A stretch of 64,000 nucleotides of DNA from Candidatus Melainabacteria bacterium (GTDB lineage Bacteria > Cyanobacteriota > Vampirovibrionia > Obscuribacterales > Obscuribacteraceae), in contig RXJR01000005.1 of assembly GCA_003963305.1 (NCBI GenBank), positions 100,007-164,006 on the forward strand, given 5' to 3'. Both the position numbers and the translations under genes were made by a program. How positions within the stretch are numbered: position 1 is the stretch's first letter; each line of letters starts with the position of its first letter. The notes under the pieces are model-generated. The model searched no databases. It was not told where the DNA came from and saw only the letters and a program-made list of their open reading frames with translations. Positions 8,619 through 17,293 of the stretch are shown here, one piece after another.

Positions 8619-9743
8619 TCACAGCGTTCCGTGAATCCAAATGTCGCCTGCGAGCATTTCGGTTGTGACAGACTTCAACTGCCAGGCATCCGCTAAGGAC
8701 ACACTGCTATCCAATTGCAATGCAGAAATAGCTTCTCTGTCACCAAGAAATTTTGTCGCCACAACCCAATAGACTTCATCGACCAGGCCTGCTTGCATGA
8801 GGCTTCCAGCCAGTTTGCCACCACCTTCGCAAAGAACCGAATTGACTCCTTGTTCAGCTAAAAACTGCAAAGCAGAATTTATATTAACGTTGGCATTTGT
8901 AGCGGGCAAAACTACAAGTTCAACCGCTTGCGGATATGTCGAAGATAGAGAGTGCATCGATTCTTGCAAGGTCAGCAAAAAAGTACGGGCGCCGGTTTCG
9001 ACCGTGCAAAAACGAGAATCAGGCTTGAGCTCGAGACGCGAATCGATAGCCACTCTGACAGGATTACGAGCACCTGGAATATCGCGCACAGTCAACTCGG
9101 GGTCGTCTAACTTAAGAGTATTGCCGCCTATTAATACGGCATCGAATTTGTTTCTCAACTGATGCACTTTCTTGCGTGACTCCGCATTGGTCACCCAGCG
9201 ACTGCTGCCTGTGCGATCGGCAATGCGACCATCCAGAGTCAATGCCATTTTCAGACACACCCAGGGACGATTTTTGGTTATGCGACTGATAAAGCCGCGA
9301 TTCAGCCACTCTGCTTCTTTCTGCAAAACGCCCACTGTAACGTCGATTCCGGCTTGTCTGATTTGGGCAAGACCTTGCCCTGCCACCTTGGGATTGGGGT
9401 CGACCATGGCGGCAACTACTCGCTTGACACCGCTTTCGGTGACAGACTGACTACAAGGAGGTGTTTTGCCGAAGTGACAGCAAGGCTCCAGTGAGACATA
9501 AAGAGTGCCTTCTTTAGCCCGTTCGCCCGCCTCCTCGAAAGCATAAACTTCAGCATGAGGAGTGCCCGATTTTTTGTGAAAGCCTCGACCAACAATTTCA
9601 CCGTGCGCGTCCACAACCAGAGCGCCGACCATGGGGTTGGGATGCGTGCGTCCCTCGGCTTGCTGAGCCAGATCCAAACAAATCTGCATGAACGACTGAT
9701 CTCGTTCAACTAAGCGTGGATCGTCACTCACCGGTCTGCTCAC
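8619..9743 (-). CDS. ribD: Bifunctional riboflavin biosynthesis deaminase/reductase
   Basis: 374 residues. Carries out the second and third steps of riboflavin synthesis: deamination of the diaminopyrimidine from GTP, then NADPH-dependent reduction of the ribosyl chain. The N-terminal deaminase shows HAE (SGTPHAEVYAFEEAG) and the zinc motif PCCHFGKTPPC. The C-terminal RibD reductase domain begins near residue 150 (RPWVCLKMALTLDGRIAD) and includes VLCEGGGKLAGSL. The start GTG overlaps the stop of the phosphofructokinase gene (TAGTG), implying coupling. No other rib genes are in the window. Confidence 0.93.
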   Translation of the reverse strand: MSRPVSDDPRLVERDQSFMQICLDLAQQAEGRTHPNPMVGALVVDAHGEIVGRGFHKKSGTPHAEVYAFEEAGERAKEGTLYVSLEPCCHFGKTPPCSQSVTESGVKRVVAAMVDPNPKVAGQGLAQIRQAGIDVTVGVLQKEAEWLNRGFISRITKNRPWVCLKMALTLDGRIADRTGSSRWVTNAESRKKVHQLRNKFDAVLIGGNTLKLDDPELTVRDIPGARNPVRVAIDSRLELKPDSRFCTVETGARTFLLTLQESMHSLSSTYPQAVELVVLPATNANVNINSALQFLAEQGVNSVLCEGGGKLAGSLMQAGLVDEVYWVVATKFLGDREAISALQLDSSVSLADAWQLKSVTTEMLAGDIWIHGTL

Positions 9744-10774
9744 TAACCGAAAAAGACGGAGGCGACTTTATACAGTTCCATGTCTAAAGTTTTCATCGAC
9801 TCTGTCGCGTCTGACAGAGGAACATCGACGATGCGATTATTTTGCAATGCCACCATTCTTCCGAATTTTTTCTCGGTGACAAGGTCTACGGCCGCTACAC
9901 CGAACCGGGTGGCTAACACTCTGTCATAAGCAGTCGGCGAGCCGCCACGCTGGATATGTCCAAGCACCATCGCTCTTGTCTCGAATCCCGTTTCGTTTTC
10001 AATCAGCTTTGCCAATCGATCGCCTATGCCGCCAAGCCTCTGAGGAATCTCAGGATCGATATCTTCGGCTCCGGGCGTACCGTTATCACCTTCCAGCTTA
10101 GCGCCCTCAGCGACCACGATAATGGAGTGATCCTTGCCGCGGGCGTGACGCTTTTTGATCGCTTCGGTGATGTCGTGCAGCGCAATAATTTTCTCAGGAA
10201 CCAAAATGAAGTCTGCACCACCAGCGATACCACCATAACAGGCGATCCAGCCGGCATTGCGTCCCATCACTTCACAAACGAGTACCCTGTTATGAGACTC
10301 AGCCGTTGTGTGCAGCCGGTCCAGCGCATCGGCGACAATGTTTACGGCAGTATCGAAACCAAACGTGAAGTCTGTGGCGCTCAAGTCATTGTCAATTGTT
10401 TTGGGAATGCAGACAACGTTGAGTTTGTGCTCGTTGAACATTCTCAAAGCGACCTGGCAAGTCTCGAGACCACCGACGACTATCAGTCCGTCCAGATTGT
10501 TCTTTTTCATCGACTCCATAATCAGCTCAGGACCGCGGTCGAGAGTAAAGGGGTCGATGCGAGAAGTTCGCAAAATCGTACCGCCACGCTGAATTAATCC
10601 ATCCGTCGACTTGAGCGTCAGGGGCATGACCATGTTCTGCATCGGTCCGCGCCACCCTTCCAGATATCCGACCACTTCACCGTTGTGCTCTTTCATGCCG
10701 TGCCGCACTACAGCTCGGATGACAGCGTTCAATCCAGGACAGTCACCGCCTCCCGTGAGTATTCCCATTCTCAT
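9743..10774 (-). CDS. pfkA: 6-phosphofructokinase with atypical phosphoryl-donor site
   Basis: 343 residues from the ATG at 10772-10774; the longer reading adds 14 non-conserved residues and AGGAG lies 11 bases upstream of the chosen ATG. Phosphorylates fructose-6-phosphate in glycolysis. Motifs: GGGDCPGLNAVIRA, PKTIDND, MGRNAGWIA and IQRGGSPTAYDR. At the site that distinguishes ATP from PPi enzymes, Escherichia coli has GGDG (Asp103-Gly104) and Gly124. Here the sequence is GGLE (Leu103-Glu104) and Lys at about 125. The Lys is characteristic of PPi-type and related group enzymes, whereas Leu in place of the Mg-binding Asp is unusual. The phosphoryl donor therefore cannot be assigned. Coupled to ribD by a one-base overlap. 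Confidence 0.88.
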   Translation of the reverse strand: MRMGILTGGGDCPGLNAVIRAVVRHGMKEHNGEVVGYLEGWRGPMQNMVMPLTLKSTDGLIQRGGTILRTSRIDPFTLDRGPELIMESMKKNNLDGLIVVGGLETCQVALRMFNEHKLNVVCIPKTIDNDLSATDFTFGFDTAVNIVADALDRLHTTAESHNRVLVCEVMGRNAGWIACYGGIAGGADFILVPEKIIALHDITEAIKKRHARGKDHSIIVVAEGAKLEGDNGTPGAEDIDPEIPQRLGGIGDRLAKLIENETGFETRAMVLGHIQRGGSPTAYDRVLATRFGVAAVDLVTEKKFGRMVALQNNRIVDVPLSDATESMKTLDMELYKVASVFFG

Positions 10775-11105
10775 TGTGTCTGCATCTCCTAGATCTCCCG
10801 GCTCAACTGGAGCCACACCGTTCGTACCTGATCAGCATCTCGACGGCAAGAAGCCAAGATGCTCTGCGACTCGGGATATAAGTATATGGCGGATCCTGGC
10901 TTGAACTAGGGCTCTGTGACGTAAAGCTTTTTGACATGTTCTTTCATCTACTAAATTAAAGCTTCCAAAATATCGCCGGATGCGCGCAGATGTTCATCTA
11001 CTCTTATGAGATGACATGGCTGTGCACAGTGCGCGGCCAGGCGGGACAGAGCGCCCGCGGTCGCGAATTGGACGTGCGAATGCAGAACGTCGGGAGGACT
11101 GGACA

Positions 11106-12239
11106 TTGAACTTATATGAGTACGAAGCAAAGCGAATTTTCCAAGACCACGGAATTGCGGTTCCACCTTCGGTTCGCATTACCAAGCCGGAAGAGCTGAG
11201 AAAAGTTCATCTCGGATTTCCGCTTACACTCAAGTGTCAGGTGCTCTCTGGCGGCAGAGGCAAGGCAGGCGGCATTAAGTTCCCCAAAGACCTGAAAGAA
11301 GGCGAAGCCATCGCCAAAGACCTGCTCGCCATGACCATCGGCGGCTCGAAAACAGAAAGTCTGCTGGTTGAACCGAGACTGAGCATTGCCCGCGAACTCT
11401 ACATGGCTGTCGTCCTCGACCGCGCCGCCGGCTGCCCGATTTTCATCGCCAGCGCCGACGGCGGTGTTGAAATCGAATCGTCGCACAATGTAGTGACGAT
11501 GCCGATTCCTTATCCATTCCACTCATTCGTCGGCAGAGAGCTAGCGCAAAAGCTCGGACTGTCCGGCAGCTTGCTCACCAAAGTGGCCGACGTCGCCAAC
11601 AAGCTTTACAAACTCTTTGAAAGCAAAGACCTCGACCTGGCAGAAATCAATCCGCTCGTGATCACAGAAGGCGAAGATGTAATCGCTCTGGACGGAAAAA
11701 TTACTGTCAACGACGACTCAATCGGTCGCCAAAAATACTTTGACGGTTGGCAAGAAAAGCACCTCAGCGATCTGAGCCACCTCGAACAACGCGCCAAACT
11801 GGCTGACTTGAACCTCGTCGAGCTGGAAGGCAACATCGGTATTCTCTGCAACGGCGCCGGCTTGACAATGGCCACCATGGATATGGTCAAGGCATTTGGC
11901 GGCGAGCCTGGAAACTTCCTCGACGTCGGCGGCGGCGGCGACCAGAAAAAGACCCTGACGGCGCTCGAAATCGTCAATGAAAATCCAAAAGTCGAAGTTA
12001 TCTTATTGAACATTTTGGGCGGTATCACCGCTTGCGACGAAGTCGCCGGAGCACTTGTCGAATTCATGAGCAAGCATCCAGAGCGAACAATGATTGTCAG
12101 GCTGCGCGGAAATAATCAGGAGAAAGCAGAGCAGATACTGGCCAAGTCAGGTCTGAAACTCTATCCGGATCTGGAAGATGCCGTCAAAGAAGCAGTCGCC
12201 AAGTCGAAAGTCAAACAGCCAGTCGGCGCCAAAGCGTAA
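11106..12239 (+). CDS. sucC: Succinyl-CoA ligase [ADP-forming] subunit beta
   Basis: 377 residues from the TTG at 11106, which has GGAGG eight bases upstream and gives the family N-terminus [12 protein letters not shown]; the reading 30 codons longer is not conserved. Forms the ATP-grasp subunit of succinyl-CoA synthetase (succinyl-CoA + ADP + Pi to succinate + ATP + CoA). Features: ATP-grasp region with [12 protein letters not shown], the metal-binding [12 protein letters not shown] and the C-terminal CoA-ligase domain with [18 protein letters not shown] and [19 protein letters not shown] hexamer at 10931-10936 could be a -35, but no clear -10 lies at standard spacing. It forms an operon with sucD, 11 bases downstream. 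Confidence 0.95.
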   Translation: MNLYEYEAKRIFQDHGIAVPPSVRITKPEELRKVHLGFPLTLKCQVLSGGRGKAGGIKFPKDLKEGEAIAKDLLAMTIGGSKTESLLVEPRLSIARELYMAVVLDRAAGCPIFIASADGGVEIESSHNVVTMPIPYPFHSFVGRELAQKLGLSGSLLTKVADVANKLYKLFESKDLDLAEINPLVITEGEDVIALDGKITVNDDSIGRQKYFDGWQEKHLSDLSHLEQRAKLADLNLVELEGNIGILCNGAGLTMATMDMVKAFGGEPGNFLDVGGGGDQKKTLTALEIVNENPKVEVILLNILGGITACDEVAGALVEFMSKHPERTMIVRLRGNNQEKAEQILAKSGLKLYPDLEDAVKEAVAKSKVKQPVGAKA

Positions 12240-12250
12240 GGAGAAACACT

Positions 12251-13132
12251 GTGATTCTGGTAAATAAAGATACGAAAGTGATCGTACAGGGCGCTACCGG
12301 CAAAATGGGCTCAGCGCATACGAAAAGAATGATCGATTACGGCACGAAGATTGTCGGCGGTGTGACACCCGGTCGCGGCGGCAGCGAAATTCACGGACTA
12401 CCTGTGTTTGACACAGTTGCCGAAGCAGTACAAAAAACTGGTGCAACCTGCTCCGTTATTTTCGTTCCACCTTATCTGGCGTTAGATGCAGGTTACGAAG
12501 CACTGAACGCCGGCGTCTCATTGCTCGTGCTCATCACTGAAGGTATACCGCCACAAGATACAGCCAAACTCGTTGCTGCAGTGAAAGCCAAAGGGGCAAA
12601 ATTAATCGGACCGAACTGCCCTGGAATCATCACACCAGGAGAGAGTTTGATTGGCATTTTGCCAGGCTCTATCTTCAAATCAGGACCAATCGGAATGGTC
12701 AGCAAGAGCGGTACTCTGACCTACGAAATCGGACTGGCTCTGACTGATGCAGGACAGGGTCAATCAACCTGCGTCGGTATCGGCGGCGACCCGGTCAAAG
12801 GCCTGGACTACCCCGAAGTGCTGCAAATGTTCGAAAACGATCCTCAGACTGAAGTAATCGTTTTGATTGGTGAAATCGGCGGCAACGCTGAAGAAGAAGC
12901 GGCAGTGTTCATCAAAAAGAACATCAAGAAACCTGTGATTGCGTATATCGCCGGACAGACCGCACCTCCAGGAAAGAGAATGGGTCACGCTGGTGCAATC
13001 GTATCTGGTGGCAAAGGAACAGCTCAATCGAAGATTGAGGCTTTCGAAGCTGCAGGCGTTAAGGTCGCTAAGACACCAAATGAAGTGGCACAAAAAGTGG
13101 GCGAAGCACGCAAAACGCTGACGCGCGCTTAA
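12251..13132 (+). CDS. sucD: Succinyl-CoA ligase subunit alpha
   Basis: 293 residues, normal length. CoA-binding subunit carrying the phosphohistidine. Features: the Rossmann CoA-binding N-terminus ([18 protein letters not shown]), [12 protein letters not shown], the [11 protein letters not shown] block, [16 protein letters not shown] and the active-site histidine in [21 protein letters not shown] start with AAGGAG eight bases upstream. It directly follows sucC, and a strong intrinsic terminator at 13181-13209 ends the operon. No other TCA-cycle genes are adjacent. Confidence 0.95.
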   Translation: MILVNKDTKVIVQGATGKMGSAHTKRMIDYGTKIVGGVTPGRGGSEIHGLPVFDTVAEAVQKTGATCSVIFVPPYLALDAGYEALNAGVSLLVLITEGIPPQDTAKLVAAVKAKGAKLIGPNCPGIITPGESLIGILPGSIFKSGPIGMVSKSGTLTYEIGLALTDAGQGQSTCVGIGGDPVKGLDYPEVLQMFENDPQTEVIVLIGEIGGNAEEEAAVFIKKNIKKPVIAYIAGQTAPPGKRMGHAGAIVSGGKGTAQSKIEAFEAAGVKVAKTPNEVAQKVGEARKTLTRA

Positions 13133-13180
13133 CAACCAGATCGCTGCTTGAAGCGGTACGGGAAAACCAAAAATCAAGAG

Positions 13181-13209
13181 AAAGCGTGCAGGTTGGCTGC
13201 ACGCTTTTT
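13181..13209 (+). terminator. Rho-independent terminator of sucCD
   Basis: A perfect 10-bp stem, AAAGCGTGCA pairing with TGCACGCTTT, encloses a 7-base loop and runs into TTTTT. It lies 49 bases after the sucD stop, on the coding strand of that operon. Confidence 0.85.
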
Positions 13210-13414
13210 CAATGGCAGCGGTTTGCCTGCTTGTCTGCCGGGGGCGCCCTATTGCCGGATCGTTTTTCATTAAAGACCTAAAAAAGGTCCATTTTTACGA
13301 TAGACTGAGTTTGGCGGTCCAGATGAAAGGTCGTCCAGCCACCCGGTCGGTAAGAAAAAAAATGCCGTCCGCCGCTTAAGAACTCGCGGATACCATGGAA
13401 TTCAGGAAACAGTA

Positions 13415-14350
13415 ATGACTGACGCAGCACCCAGCCTGACCAGCACTCCGGTAGACAAACCCAAACGAGCTCTGGTGCTGCCCGGTGGCGGCGGACGCGG
13501 AGCCTTCCAGGTCGGCGTCGCCAAGGCATTACTCGAAAAGGGAATCACGTTTGATTTCGCATACGGTACGAGCATAGGTGGAATCAACGCCACACTGATT
13601 GCACAGGGTGCGATCAAGAGACTGGAAGAACTCTGGAGTTCTATTCGGGCCAGAGACATTTTCCATTTGCCATCGGCCGGGTTGATTGGTCGACTGGTGT
13701 TGGGACACAAACTTGGTTTGCTCGACACATCCCCACTGGAAGAGATTCTGCGTCGCGAAATCAACTTGCAAAAGCTGAAAGCAAGCAGCACGAAAGTTGG
13801 ACTATGCACCACAGACTTATGCAGTCTTGAGACCCGTCTGATCAGCATCGACGAGATTATGTCGACGAACGAACTAATAGATATTTTGATGGCGACATCA
13901 GCAATTCCTATGGCGTTCCCGCCCAGGCACATTCACGGCAGCGGGCTGTGGGTAGACGGCGGGCTGGTGCGCAACACGCCGATGGAAACTGCTATCCACA
14001 TGGGTGCAGACGAAATCTTTATGGTGCTCTTGCATCCAGAAAAGATCAATGTCTGCCCGACCAATATGTTTGAGGTTCTGGTGCGTTGCCTCGATATCGT
14101 GCTGGATGCATCAGCACGACGCGAAATTCAATCAGCCGAACTATACAACCGATTGATTGCTGCAGGCTCAATAGAATCGCAAGGACGCAAGAACGTCAAC
14201 ATCCGTGTGTTTCAACCGCGCCGTGCCGTCAATACGACCCTGCTGGAGATTGATCCGGAAAGATCTCGCAAACTCATGAAGCAAGGCTACGAAGAGGCAC
14301 TCGAACAGCTCGCCGACTACCCTTCTGAAACGCCTGCCAGAGCTTGTTAA
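13415..14350 (+). CDS. Patatin-like phospholipase/acyl hydrolase (RssA/NTE type)
   Basis: 311 residues. Motifs of bacterial patatins in order: the oxyanion loop GGGGRGAFQVGV near residue 25, the nucleophile elbow GTSIGG (Ser near 50) and the dyad aspartate in VDGGLVRNTP (DGG). Such enzymes hydrolyse membrane phospholipid or lysophospholipid acyl chains at the cytoplasmic face. No signal peptide is present. AGGAAACAGTA immediately precedes the ATG. It stands alone, following the sucCD terminator and convergent with the flavin reductase gene (stop codons nearly touch). The substrate is not predictable. Confidence 0.88.
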   Translation: MTDAAPSLTSTPVDKPKRALVLPGGGGRGAFQVGVAKALLEKGITFDFAYGTSIGGINATLIAQGAIKRLEELWSSIRARDIFHLPSAGLIGRLVLGHKLGLLDTSPLEEILRREINLQKLKASSTKVGLCTTDLCSLETRLISIDEIMSTNELIDILMATSAIPMAFPPRHIHGSGLWVDGGLVRNTPMETAIHMGADEIFMVLLHPEKINVCPTNMFEVLVRCLDIVLDASARREIQSAELYNRLIAAGSIESQGRKNVNIRVFQPRRAVNTTLLEIDPERSRKLMKQGYEEALEQLADYPSETPARAC

Positions 14351-14351
14351 A

Positions 14352-14849
14352 TCAGTACTGAAAACCGTTTTTGCGAAGATGCACCATGGCCTCGTCTTCA
14401 ATGTTGAGACCGGCACCATCTACGATCTCACCGATGACAAGGCTGTGATCACCCGCCGCCACCAGATCGTGAACCTGGCACGCCATATAAGCAATTGCGT
14501 CTGGAAAAACAGCAGCAGCAGCTCTTTCCATGTCGACAGAGAGCCCCTCGAATCTGTTCAGACCTTCGGTGTGCGGTCTGGCAAAGCTTTTGAAAATGTC
14601 CATATTCTTCTTGGACAGAACATTCACCACAAATGGTGCTCCTTTCTTCAGTGTCTGAAGAACAGGTCGATCATTTTTTACAGCCAGAGAGAGCATGGGT
14701 GGCTCAAAACCAGCCTGAGCAATCCACGTAGTCAACATACCATCGGGAACACCGTCATGCTTGACAGTGACGACGTAGACACCACTGGCGATGCGACCAA
14801 TGGCCCGGCCTATACTTTCTCTCTTCTCATCTGTTGCCGCTGCAGTCAT
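14352..14849 (-). CDS. Flavin reductase-like FMN-binding protein (diflavin C-module type)
   Basis: 165 residues from the ATG at 14847-14849, chosen because GGAGG lies five bases upstream; the longer reading adds 19 non-conserved residues. The split-barrel flavin reductase domain covers the whole protein: IGRIASGVYVVTVKHDG, then LTTWIAQAGFEPPMLSLAV and VVNVLSKKN. This pattern closely resembles the C-terminal NAD(P)H:flavin reductase module of cyanobacterial diflavin (A-type flavodiiron) proteins, but no metallo-lactamase or flavodoxin module is attached here. It probably binds FMN and reduces it with NAD(P)H. It is last in the def-to-yvcK minus-strand cluster, 69 bases after yvcK. Confidence 0.82.
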   Translation of the reverse strand: MTAAATDEKRESIGRAIGRIASGVYVVTVKHDGVPDGMLTTWIAQAGFEPPMLSLAVKNDRPVLQTLKKGAPFVVNVLSKKNMDIFKSFARPHTEGLNRFEGLSVDMERAAAAVFPDAIAYMACQVHDLVAAGDHSLVIGEIVDGAGLNIEDEAMVHLRKNGFQY

Positions 14850-14918
14850 TATTCCTCCACTTGAATTTAAATCTACACTGTGCGTGACGCTCAGCAGGTC
14901 ATGCATGAACTTAAAAGC

Positions 14919-16406
14919 TTACTGCGGCTTCTTCTCGGACGACGTAGAAGTAGGTGTCAACAAAACTGCATCGCTACTTCTGCCGTTAGACGGTCTCAGC
15001 TCCACTTTCTGATTTGCCGATGACGACTGCTGAGTGGTTGTTGAATTTTCCGGTCTCCGCACTAAGCTAGTTTTTTTTTCAATGGGACGGCGCCTGCCTT
15101 TGCGCCGGAACCACAACATTATTACCCGAGCCAGTTTGTTTGGATCGTGATGACCGCTCAAAGTCGAACTGAGAACGGCACGGCGCACAGGCACAACTGC
15201 CAGCTTACGCAGGCGGTCCGGGTCGTAACGCACGGGCACCGAGGCACCATGATGTTCATCACTGTTGCTCACAGTCGGGATCTCGTCATTAACGAGGACG
15301 GCGTTTATATAACGATATCCAGATTGCGGAGGTGCACCGGCATGCTTGAGCAGGGCTTCGACATGATCGGCGACAGAGTAGTTTGTGGTCTCACCCTGTT
15401 GCGTCATAACGTTGCAGACGTAGATTTTTCTCGCTTGCGAATCACGCACAGCTTCCGGAATACCCCGAATCAAAAAATTTGGGATGACCGATGTGTAGAG
15501 ACTGCCCGGACCGAGGACAATCAACTCCGCTCCGAGAATTGCCTCAATCGCCTCAGGCGTCGCTTCCGGGCTCTCCGGCTCGCATCTGACGCGCAGAATC
15601 TTTCCATTTGCAGCCGGAATGCGAGACTCACCACGAATTTGCTGACCGTCTGCCATGTCGGCGACAAGCGTCATGTTGCTCAATGTCGAGGGCAATACCT
15701 GGCCGCAACTGTTCAAAACGCGGCTTGCAACCCTGACTGCCTCCAACATATCGCCCTTAGTGATCTGACTCAATGCAGTCAGAAAGAGATTTCCGAAGCT
15801 ATGCCCTTCCAGACCTTCCCCCGCTTCAAACCTGTATCGAAACAGTTCTGTAACTAATTTTTCTTCGTCTGCCAGCGCAGTAATACAGTTACGAATATCG
15901 CCCGGAGGCAGAACACCAAGTTCTTCACGCAGTCTGCCCGAACTGCCCCCGTCATCACCGACGGTGACTATGGCGGTGATGTTGTTGGTGAAGGCTTTCA
16001 AACCTTTAAGCAGGTTAGCCAACCCGGTGCCGCCGCCGATCACAACCACACGAGGTCCGCTGGCCAGATGCCGCCTTCTGAACAGAACGTCTGGTATCGA
16101 TTCTCTGTCGTCCGGCAAGTAAGCACCGAGCACAGACTGCGTCATCTTAGTGATCGCCCAGAACAAGAAGAGTCCGCCTGCGACAATCGCGATCACACCT
16201 GAAATACGGTACGGCAAAACCTTTGTCACATATTTGAAGACGTCTTCGACAAAGTTGACTGAATTGAAAATCGGGTGATACCCAAGCAGCAGAGCAACAC
16301 CAAAAATAATGATGCCGATGCCGAAGACGATGAAGACAATCCATCGTTTCAAGCCAGGAAGCAAGAGAGCCTTGATGCGACGTTCCAGAGGGGTCTTCTT
16401 AGCCAT
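14919..16406 (-). CDS. yvcK: Membrane-anchored YvcK/CofD-family UDP-GlcNAc-binding protein
   Basis: 495 residues, much longer than soluble YvcK (about 320). Two hydrophobic segments precede the core (about residues 19-42 and 71-95), anchoring it in the cytoplasmic membrane. The core then starts VVVIGGGTGLANLLKGLK and continues with VTVGDDGGSSGRLREE, PPGDIRNCI, HSFGNLFLTAL and GPGSLYTSVIPN. In Bacillus YvcK binds UDP-sugars and coordinates cell-wall precursor supply with carbon source. The 80-residue C-terminal tail is basic and Ser/Thr/Gln-rich. Two bases separate it from the RapZ-like gene upstream, so they are co-expressed; RapZ and YvcK are neighbours in many bacteria. Confidence 0.9.
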   Translation of the reverse strand: MAKKTPLERRIKALLLPGLKRWIVFIVFGIGIIIFGVALLLGYHPIFNSVNFVEDVFKYVTKVLPYRISGVIAIVAGGLFLFWAITKMTQSVLGAYLPDDRESIPDVLFRRRHLASGPRVVVIGGGTGLANLLKGLKAFTNNITAIVTVGDDGGSSGRLREELGVLPPGDIRNCITALADEEKLVTELFRYRFEAGEGLEGHSFGNLFLTALSQITKGDMLEAVRVASRVLNSCGQVLPSTLSNMTLVADMADGQQIRGESRIPAANGKILRVRCEPESPEATPEAIEAILGAELIVLGPGSLYTSVIPNFLIRGIPEAVRDSQARKIYVCNVMTQQGETTNYSVADHVEALLKHAGAPPQSGYRYINAVLVNDEIPTVSNSDEHHGASVPVRYDPDRLRKLAVVPVRRAVLSSTLSGHHDPNKLARVIMLWFRRKGRRRPIEKKTSLVRRPENSTTTQQSSSANQKVELRPSNGRSSDAVLLTPTSTSSEKKPQ

Positions 16407-16408
16407 AA

Positions 16409-16885
16409 TTACTTTGCACCATCAGCAGTGCCGGCATCAACAGTCTTATCCAACTCTCGATGCTGTTTTACAACCTTATAGTCAGGATATGATGCAGCCA
16501 GCTCATCGGCAAGCTTTTCTACAAGCGTGGCGGAGCGATGCTGTCCACCTGTGCAACCAAATGCAATGACAAACTGGCCAACCTTCAGCTCTGCCATTTT
16601 CGGCAGCACTTTTGCCAGCAGACCCTTCATCGACTCGAGAAAGTCCTGCGCCAGCTCCTGCTCGAGCACATACTGCTGAACGGCATTATCTCGGCCGGTC
16701 AGCGGTCGCAACTCTTCTACCCAATAGGGATTCTTCAAGAAGCGCACATCGAAGACGATATTGGCGAGCGGAGGTGGTCCCTGCTTATACCCGAAGGACG
16801 TAATGATGATTTGCAAACCATCTTCCTTACTTTTGCTGGAAGACGTTTTTCGATTTTCCAGTTCTTTAGTTGATTTTGATGACAT
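16409..16885 (-). CDS. Stand-alone RapZ C-terminal domain protein
   Basis: 158 residues that align only with the C-terminal half of RapZ: IIITSFGYKQGPPP, VFDVRFLKNPYWVEELRPLTG and the diagnostic IAFGCTGGQHRSATLVEKLA. Full RapZ is about 285 residues and begins with a P-loop nucleotide-binding domain (Walker A), which is absent. The first 24 residues are Ser/Lys-rich. In E. coli the C-domain senses glucosamine-6-phosphate and binds the GlmZ/GlmY RNAs; whether this one does so is inference. It sits two bases upstream of yvcK, so a role in amino-sugar and cell-wall precursor control is plausible. Confidence 0.85.
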   Translation of the reverse strand: MSSKSTKELENRKTSSSKSKEDGLQIIITSFGYKQGPPPLANIVFDVRFLKNPYWVEELRPLTGRDNAVQQYVLEQELAQDFLESMKGLLAKVLPKMAELKVGQFVIAFGCTGGQHRSATLVEKLADELAASYPDYKVVKQHRELDKTVDAGTADGAK

Positions 16886-16922
16886 GGTCGCAGTATAGGC
16901 TCACTTACAGGCTATTGCAAAT

Positions 16923-17291
16923 TCAGACTTTAGAGTGTTCATCACTTAAATTATACGAATGTTGTGCGCCAATATCGTTTAAAAATTCCAGTAAGCCGCC
17001 GCCTTTGATGGATTTTTCAATGTCATGCGCGGAACAAGCTTCAATCACCCAACCGTTTGGTGCGGTCAAACTGATCAAAGAGAAACCACAGATATGGCAG
17101 ACGCGGTCTGGGATGCGGGCTTGTGAAAGCCCCTTCAAATCTTGATTGAAGTAGCGATTAACGTACAAATCCGGCTCGAGCTTCTGCAGCTTGCGTTTCC
17201 AACCCAGCATGATATGGGTCAAGCCTGAGAGTGTGTCACTTCCATTGAATGGGAATGGCACAAAAGCTTTTCGACTTTTATCAGCACACAC
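16923..17291 (-). CDS. Hypothetical protein with Cys/His pairs
   Basis: 122 residues. GTG start two bases downstream of the peptide deformylase stop, so it is translationally coupled to def. Visible features: VCHICGFSLI near residue 65 and EACSAHDIEKS about 25 residues later, which together could form a small zinc site (C-x2-C, C-x2-H), plus a hydrophilic body. There is no signal peptide or membrane helix. I do not recognise the family. Placement between def and the RapZ/YvcK pair argues that it is real, since the operon is continuous and the overlapping plus-strand readings have no ribosome-binding site. Confidence 0.55.
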   Translation of the reverse strand: MCADKSRKAFVPFPFNGSDTLSGLTHIMLGWKRKLQKLEPDLYVNRYFNQDLKGLSQARIPDRVCHICGFSLISLTAPNGWVIEACSAHDIEKSIKGGGLLEFLNDIGAQHSYNLSDEHSKV

Positions 17292-17293
17292 GA

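Noticed and set aside
14919..15160. Oligo-T run at about 15070 as a terminator
   Set aside because: It lies inside the yvcK coding sequence (Lys codons) without a hairpin.
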